From contig JAKZZE010000011.1 of assembly GCA_024220505.1 (NCBI GenBank), positions 1,364,001 through 1,428,000 of the forward strand: a stretch of 64,000 nucleotides of DNA, read 5' to 3'. This stretch comes from Rhizopus arrhizus (taxonomy: Eukaryota; Mucoromycota; Mucoromycetes; Mucorales; Rhizopodaceae). Below are positions 57,577 through 64,000 of this stretch, piece by piece. A program made the translations under genes and the position numbers. Every line of letters starts with the position of its first letter. Positions within the stretch are counted from its first letter, which is position 1. The notes under the pieces are model-generated. The model was not told the DNA's origin, ran no database searches, and was given only the letters and a program-made list of their open reading frames with translations.

Positions 57577-59359
57577 AGTGATTCTTTTATTCATTAGTAT
57601 CATTTGCTGATACACCTTATTCTGAAATTATTAGTGTACTTTTGAGAAAAAATGGTGCAAAAATAAAAATAAATTTAGCATAGAAGCAGGAAAAAATTTT
57701 GAGCAAAAGTAGAAGAAAAATTGGTGCAAAACATAGTGTTGTAGAACAGTAACTGACTGTAGTTGACATTGATAAATATAAGTCTTAACACAAGATCATA
57801 TTAAATAAAATAAAATATAAGTTTATTTAAATAAGATCATACAATCAATTCCAATTAAACATATTCTTTTAGAATATCTTTTGTATTAATAAGAGTTCTT
57901 TGATAAGAAGAAGTATCAACAAAAACAACAAGATCCAATCCAATATCAGGAATATTGCTAATCTTTCACATAATTGAAATAATGCGTAAAATAACGTTAT
58001 TCAAATCAGTGAGAAATTCCCAGAATAAAAGATAATCTATGACAGACATACTGTTAAGGATACATAAAATTATAGTCACTTTATTTTAGTAAAAGGAATC
58101 AGATATGATCCTGAATAATATATTGACATAACTTGGAATCATTTATAACATTATTCCCAACACAGATCAATAAAATACTTTGATTAGATTTTTATATTAA
58201 GCTTTATTCATATTAATTTCACATAGTCAAATAAGATGACATGGTTGTAATATAGTTTATTAATAATATGAGCATCTTGAATAGGGAATGACGATTACTT
58301 ACCGGATCATCATTAGTCATGAAAACATTTATCCTGACTGAGATATTATTGTTAGCAATGATATCCAATCACGGAACTAAAGGTCTTTATATTCATCCGT
58401 ACCGTCTCCTTAAATAATCCTTTATCCAGAGTTATCTGAAACCATCCCAATAGCATAATTGACAATACAAGCTAGGAACAGGCTAAACTAATAATTAGAA
58501 ATAGTAATCATCTATTCTGTGAAGTTGATTATAAATCTGTCCTAGTTCTTTATCTGTATCATGTCTATAAATACTCTTACTTTTTGCATGTAGAATTTAT
58601 TTTTTAAATCTTAGTCATAGTTATCTTAACTTAATAAAGAGATACCAAGTTCTAACAGTATTTCTTTATCTTTGATTGCTATATTACATTTACCTAAAAC
58701 TCCCCTTTCCTAAACAATGATGATGAGAAGTAGTGAGAGAAATTGAGTAAAAAAAAAGAAACCCAGGGCTCTTGAAGTTGCACTTGCTTTTATATGAATA
58801 CAATAAGGAACGCTCAGAGTCTCAGACAAGTACGCTATATAGTCTTCCAATATGTTCTTTGTTGATTTAAATGTAAACGTATGATTACCGTACATAATTT
58901 AAGCTGGCCGGAAGTCAAATTTTTAAATTCGCATTCTCATCCTTCTCTTAATTTCTAGTATTACTACATGAGACCTTTACTGTTTCGAGACACATGACCC
59001 CAAAAATATACCATAGGAGCCCCAATCCGGTAGTTGGCATGCACCTTTTGATAGAGCAAAAAAAGTCGATTTTGCCAAAAGGTTGCTCATATTTTTTCAC
59101 CTACTGTATATACAGTAGCGGACAAAACTGGTGCACAAAACTTTTTTTCAGCTTTTAACTACCATTACCTGCTCATGGTAATTGCAATAGTCATGAAACT
59201 GTACTAGAAGGAGGATATACTAGTCATTGTAATTTATGTATGTTCTAAGCATGACATTGTTAAAACTGAGCGATAAGCGTGCTTTAAATTTATAAAATTT
59301 TATATTTTCTAAAAACCGCAAAAGTGGCTAAAATCTTAGACTTTATATAATCATCTCAT
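57577..59359. other. Gene-poor region with terminal-repeat-like transposon debris
   Basis: Contains two GGTGCAAAA-type motifs at 57640-57730 and two Tc1-like ends facing each other at 58975-59160 around the palindrome TACTGTATATACAGTA (about 59102-59117). No host gene was seen; ORFs are short and AT-driven. Confidence 0.45.
59110..59165 (+). repeat. Tc1/mariner-like terminal repeat
   Basis: Begins TACAGTAGCGGACAAAACTG and continues GTGCACAAAAC. This ACAGT-GCGGACAAAA start is typical of Tc1-family ends. It sits about 0.2 kb downstream of the C-terminal end of the transposase relic on the minus strand, the correct position for that element's 3' end. Confidence 0.55.
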
Positions 59360-59771
59360 CTCTTGATATTATCGGATATTCTTCTTTGCATATGCTAATA
59401 ATATGCGTGTATATCATTTTCAGTAAAAGAACCCGGCTCTTTAACTATTCTTTTCCAAAGATCATCGACCCTTTTTGATCTAGTGTCGTATCATCATACC
59501 TTTGCCATCAATTGCCACCTGGCATGCTTAAGGGGACTTAGGCCGGGATTAGTGGCGGCTAAACTTGTAGCACAGAAGCGCTGTTATCAAATATTGAGTT
59601 TGTGACATGCGTCGACTTGTGCCTTGTGTCATTGTCATACTGAAACGAGAGATTACGACGTTTTAGACCACTATGCGCTAGGCTTTTGTGGTATGAAGTA
59701 AGCGAAATATAAGTGTATATTTCTGAGTTCATTATACCATCATATACTTGACACACATATTCCGGTCCTCA
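59360..59771 (-). pseudogene. Tc1-like transposase relic
   Basis: The main frame reads VCQVYDGIMNSEIYTYIS, LTSYHKSLAH and NLSFQYDNDTRHKSTHVT. The YDNDTRH segment equals the QQDNDPKH motif with the second catalytic Asp. After a stop, other frames give DDLWKRIVKEPGSFTENDIH and MQRRISDNI, the conserved end. The expected WPANSPDLNPIE block is destroyed by stops. The first catalytic Asp and DNA-binding region are missing upstream, where the LTR element begins. Confidence 0.7.
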
Positions 59772-60099
59772 ATATCTAATACAGCCTGTGTTATCTCGTA
59801 AGAATAAAAAAGACTATAAAATTCAACGAGACTTAAAAAAGTTATATTTTTATTTTATATTATTGTATCTGGTATTTATATCCTTTTCATGAAGATTCAA
59901 TTAAATCCTTTTCAAGATACTTTAATTAATTATAGCTGTAGATCTAGCATGAATAAATTTTAGTATGAAGACCTGTTCCTGGTTATGCAAGTGGACTGTT
60001 TATAATTATTTAAGTAGATCTATTTTTCATTTATGTCTCATTGCATCAGGAGCTATATTAAAACAACTTGTATTGAGTTAAAGGAGTGGAATTAGTTAT

Positions 60100-60514
60100 T
60101 GATTTATCCAAGAATAGAAAGGAACAAGAGAGGACGAGACTCGATAAAGAGATTGCTTTATTTAATAAGAAAATGATACTCTATTTATACTTTTCATACA
60201 CGGATAATATTTCATGTCATGGATTAATAATTAATGAGTATGATATAACTGATGACAAATAGATAATGGTTACGTGTTCTTCCATTGTTATCTTTGTCAT
60301 CATAAGCATTTATCCATAGAATACTCGTATATGATTGACTGCGATTGACTGTGATTTAGTTCCTGGATTTAATATAATTTAACCGTGCAATTACGCAGCA
60401 TCTTATCCTTAATGAAGATTATCCGAATTAACCTGTAGCCTATCTATTGGATATATTTTACATGTAGCTTATTAATACTGTTTTCATATCGAGTTATGAA
60501 TGATGGATACATCA
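60100..60514 (-). repeat. 3' LTR of Ty3/gypsy chromovirus
   Basis: In minus orientation it starts TGATGTATCC and ends GGATAAATCA, imperfect inverted ends (9 of 10), giving a 415-bp LTR. It begins directly after a polypurine tract. Inside are TATAAATAG (60181-60189 complement) and AATAAA (60157-60162 complement), fitting U3/R/U5 order. The possible target duplication next to the end is GTTAT (60095-60099), unverified because the other end lies outside the window. Confidence 0.75.
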
Positions 60515-60526
60515 TTGCCCCCTTCC
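60515..60526 (-). other. Polypurine tract of the chromovirus
   Basis: GGAAGGGGGCAA immediately upstream of the 3' LTR, the priming site for plus-strand DNA synthesis. Confidence 0.75.
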
Positions 60527-60720
60527 AGGTTGGAACAACCGATGAGCATCATGAATAACGAAGAGTACAGGGTTCATATCCAATATGATTGCGTAGGCTG
60601 TTTATATTAAAGACGTAAGTGTAGAGAAAAGAGAGAGTATGCTCTTCTGGTATATAATCGATAAAAACCCAAAAAACCTGTTAAGGAAAAAAGTAATGGG
60701 AAAAGACCATATTCCGTTCG

Positions 60721-63700
60721 TTACTTTGTCTTGTTTCGTTTGTTAAAATCATTAGTCTTGGTTGGAACATTGGTATGATATGAGCGTTTACGTTTGCCAA
60801 TGTTATTATTGACGTTACGTCTTGCCCAGTACTGTTCTATCATACTCATGTCATCAAAACTTGAGGCAGGTTCCCAGGTATCATATTCTGGAGGATAACC
60901 TTTCCATCTTACTAGGTATTTATAATTACTAGTGTTATTTCCTTTATGTTGGATAATTGCCTGCACATCGTACTGTTGTTGGTCAGCGCGATTATTAACA
61001 ACGTTGTCAGTAGAGATGAGTTTGATGTGCGAGGTAGGTACGTCGCGCGATAATAATGTACCTGTTTTATCCGTCAAAATGTAGCTACCATTTTTTGTGA
61101 CTCCATGTACGACAAAGGGGCCCTCGTACCTTGGGTCAGTTTTACTATTTCTATTCACATTTTTTATCATAACTTCGCTATTGGTAGGAAATTGTTGATG
61201 TACAATGCGGTGCTTCTTTGTAAAATACTCGTTGTCAGTTCTTTGAGTAGTCATAATACGGTTACGTATAGCAGGGATTACTATGTTGTTCATATTGTCT
61301 AATTTATTTTCTAGTGCTTTAGCATACTGCTGACTAGAGTTAGGTATTGAGGATTGTGCATTGGAATAATCCTGAAATTCATTTGGTTGTCTATTATACA
61401 TAAGCACAAATGGTCTGGAATGATGTAATCTAGAATATTTGCAATTCATAGCATATTGAATACTAGGAAGGAAAAGATTCCACTCGTCTTTCTTGCCTTG
61501 TAATCTTTTAACAAGAGCTCGTTTGGCTATTCCAACAAACGATTCGTTAGTCGAATTACCCAATGGGTTATAAGGCAGTGAAAGTCTATGGTCAATACCA
61601 CAGGTTTCCATTAATGAATTAAATATTTCATTAGTGAATTCTGTACCGTTATCTGAACTAAGCTTTTTGGGCCAACCAAAAGTGCAAAAGATATCTCTAA
61701 GTTCATTAGCTATGGATACTGCAGTTTTATCCATTAATGGTCTTAGAATTGTAAATCTTGTGAAGAGATCAACTAGGACTAAAATGAAATTGTGTCCTTC
61801 TGTTGATGTAATGTTCAGGGTACCAAGATCAATGCAGACGTGATCAAAAGGACCATCTGGTAAAATACTACGGGGAGGGTGATACCCGTGTTTGCCAATA
61901 TTAAATTGCTGACATTCAGGACAATTGGATACTAGCTGCAATGCATCTTTTTTAATATTAATCCAGTGCAAATTGTCATTGTGGATTGTCTTTACAATAG
62001 CATCAGCCCCAAAGTGTCCAAGTAGATGTGCCTTTAATAATAAGTTATGACGTTCCTCTTCTGGTGGTGTCATGTAGTCTACTAATTGTACAGCTCTTTG
62101 TTTTATGTTTGTACTGTTGTCTGTAGTACGTTTGCTCTGTGACTTTGTATTTTTATTTTTTATGGAAAGTTGCTGAGGATTATTATCTCCCCCCAGTCTT
62201 TTTTCCGTATCGTCTGAAAAAAGACGAGAAAGTGAATCCGGCAACACATTTTCAATTCCTGGACGATGGATTACTTTGAATGTATAGTTGAAAATAGTTT
62301 CGAACCAATTCAGCATCATGGGATTAGGAATGTTTTGTGTGCCAAGATAGACCAAACTTTTATGATCAGTGTACAGCGTAAAATGAGATCCATACAACCA
62401 CTTGTGAAATCTTTCAAAAAGATAACAGATGGCTAGCAGCTCTCGTTTAGTTGTCGAGTAGTTCATTTCTGACTTCGACAGTGCTCTTGCTGCGAATCCA
62501 ATATAGCGAGTTTTATCGTCAATAATTTGATAAAGTACACCGCCAATTCCTGTGTTGCTAGCATCTGTAGCTAGCTGTAATTCATGACGCATGTCAGGTA
62601 TAGACAGAACAGGAGCATTAGATAAGGCTGTCTGTATATTTCGAAAAGCCTGTAGGTATTTGTCAGTCCAAATGTGTTCCAATGAACCTTCGTTACGTAG
62701 TTTATCTAACGGTGCGGTCATGGTAGAGAAATTTGGGAGATGACTTCGAAAATAATTAGCGAGGCCTAGAAAGCGTTGTATATCTTTTCCAGTTTTTGGT
62801 ATTGGCCATGCTAAAGCATTTGCAACCTTTCTGCTATCCAATGAGAGACTATTGTGACTAATAGTGAAGCCTAGGATGTTTACAGAAGTTTGCATAAAGT
62901 GACATTTATCAACGTTAAGAATAAATTTAGCTGATGTAAGTCGTTCGATGACAGTAGTTACGCATTTGATATGTTCCTCAATATCGGGTCCAGTACCGAT
63001 AGTTAAATCATCAATGAAACATGTAACGTATGGCAAGTCATGTAAGAGGGTAGTTAGCACACGTTGGAAGTGATTTGGTATAGGGGTCAAACCGAATGGT
63101 GCTCTACAGAATTGATATTGTTGACCGTTAAATGTAAAAGCTGTGAGGGCTCTATGCTCTTCAGCTAGAGGTAACCGATGAAAAGCTTGTTTGAGGTCAA
63201 GTACTGTGAATAGTGTCGCAGCGCTCATTTTTTGATGCAACTCAGCTATCAATGGTAATTGAAAGCGGTCGGTACGATCTTTAATGAGTATTGCATTGAT
63301 ATGTCTGGGGTCTATACACACCCGTACATCGTCACTATAATTACCATTAGCATCTTTCTTACGTACAGTCAACAAAGGAGAGTTAAATGCAGTATTAGGA
63401 GGAGCTATTTCAATTACACCATCTGCTAACCATTTATCAACCTGTTCTTGTACTTTAGGCTGGATTGACAGCGCAATAGGATACTGCCGTCTATAAGTGG
63501 TTTTACCTGGTTCAGTTTCCAAGCGAACTATCGCTTCAGGTAGGGGACATGCAGATGTACTAGGGATTTTAGCATTGGCGCTCAAATATGGCTGTAATGC
63601 GTTCATAAGTTGTTCACGCTGTTGGTGAGTACCAGCGGGTGACTTATTAGGTTTGATAGGTGAAGGGTCTATTGGATCAGGTATTGTAGAGATATTAGGA

Positions 63701-64000
63701 CTATCCCACGTAACAGCTAAACCTGTCAAGTTAATGTTTAACTTAGGCATAAGATCTGTACCAATACAAATAGGTATATCCTTATCAAACTTAAAAATTT
63801 CAAATTGATGCAAGACATTGATTCCGTTATAAAATACTTTTATTTGATCTGTAATAGCAGTTCTAGGTACCAAGGTATTCAAACTAGCTAATTGTAATTT
63901 TCCTGAAACAGGAAAAGTTCTAACGTTTATAATTTTTGCTAGGTCAGGAGAGATCGTAGAAGTATTACACCCAGTATCAACCAAAGCCCAAGTACGGACA
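60721..64000 (-). mobile_element. Ty3/gypsy chromovirus pol polyprotein, intact, continues past window
   Basis: One uninterrupted frame from the window edge to TAA at 60721-60723. The in-frame codons at 63985-63999 remain open, so the true start is outside. Counting from the codon at 63984 as 1: protease DTG (3-5); reverse transcriptase with D263 in VLDLKQAF and FIDD (323-326); RNase H with D474 (ATDAS) and D540 (YTDH); integrase zinc motif H653, H657, C688, C691; and integrase D719, D778 (SSDNGTEF) and E814 (STNESF). A chromodomain lies at about 1004-1057 (YLVRWKGYPPEYDTWEP), which targets integration to heterochromatin in this clade. Order PR-RT-RH-IN-CHD defines a chromovirus. All catalytic residues are present, so the copy may be young. 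Confidence 0.95.

Overview
The window is nuclear DNA of a filamentous fungus, most likely an early-diverging one (Mucoromycota, probably Mucorales). The basis is AT-rich intergenic DNA with many homopolymer runs, genes split by many short introns (about 45-65 nt, GT..AG, often with CTAAC/CTGAC-like branch points), fungal gene families, and a mixed load of chromovirus, DIRS-like, LINE, Tc1/mariner and MULE-type transposon pieces. The phylum is inferred from style and content; no marker was compared with a database.

Layout. 1-137: start of a retroelement gag-like ORF running off the left edge. 0.7-16.9 kb: minus-strand host genes in the order tafazzin, C2H2 factor, Slt2/Mpk1 MAP kinase, Tgl4/5-type patatin lipase, a two-TM protein with C-terminal PY motifs, and a C-type cyclin. 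17.2-18.05 kb: a plus-strand coiled-coil gene. 17.95-24.31 kb: a large palindrome. Two 1,887-bp arms carry the same zinc alcohol dehydrogenase gene, divergently transcribed, around an older 2.5-kb element with 103-bp terminal inverted repeats and broken transposase fragments. 24.3-28.3 kb: LINE debris, an isochorismatase-fold hydrolase, and ribosomal protein uL14. 29.5-33.5 kb: a SWIRM protein convergent with SPT20. 35.4-37.1 kb: DIRS-like and DDE transposon relics. 37.8-43.4 kb: an Mkk1/2-type MAPKK ending 2 bp from an alpha-arrestin, then CDC123 and an SDR. 44.4-57.6 kb: three co-directional genes, telomerase reverse transcriptase (TERT), URB2 and SEC24. 57.6 kb to the end: Tc1/mariner relics, then the 3' LTR and uninterrupted pol ORF of a Ty3/gypsy chromovirus running off the right edge.

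Functional links. The Slt2-type MAPK and Mkk1/2-type MAPKK belong to the same cell-wall-integrity cascade and lie about 29 kb apart. The alpha-arrestin and the two-TM protein both carry PY motifs suited to a Rsp5-type ubiquitin ligase. The most unusual structure is the young ADH palindrome. Its arms have no indels and I saw only two mismatches, while the terminal repeats of the element at its centre differ at about 11%, so the element predates the duplication. The right arm carries only the last 107 bp of the coiled-coil gene, which marks the left locus as the source of at least that outer part.
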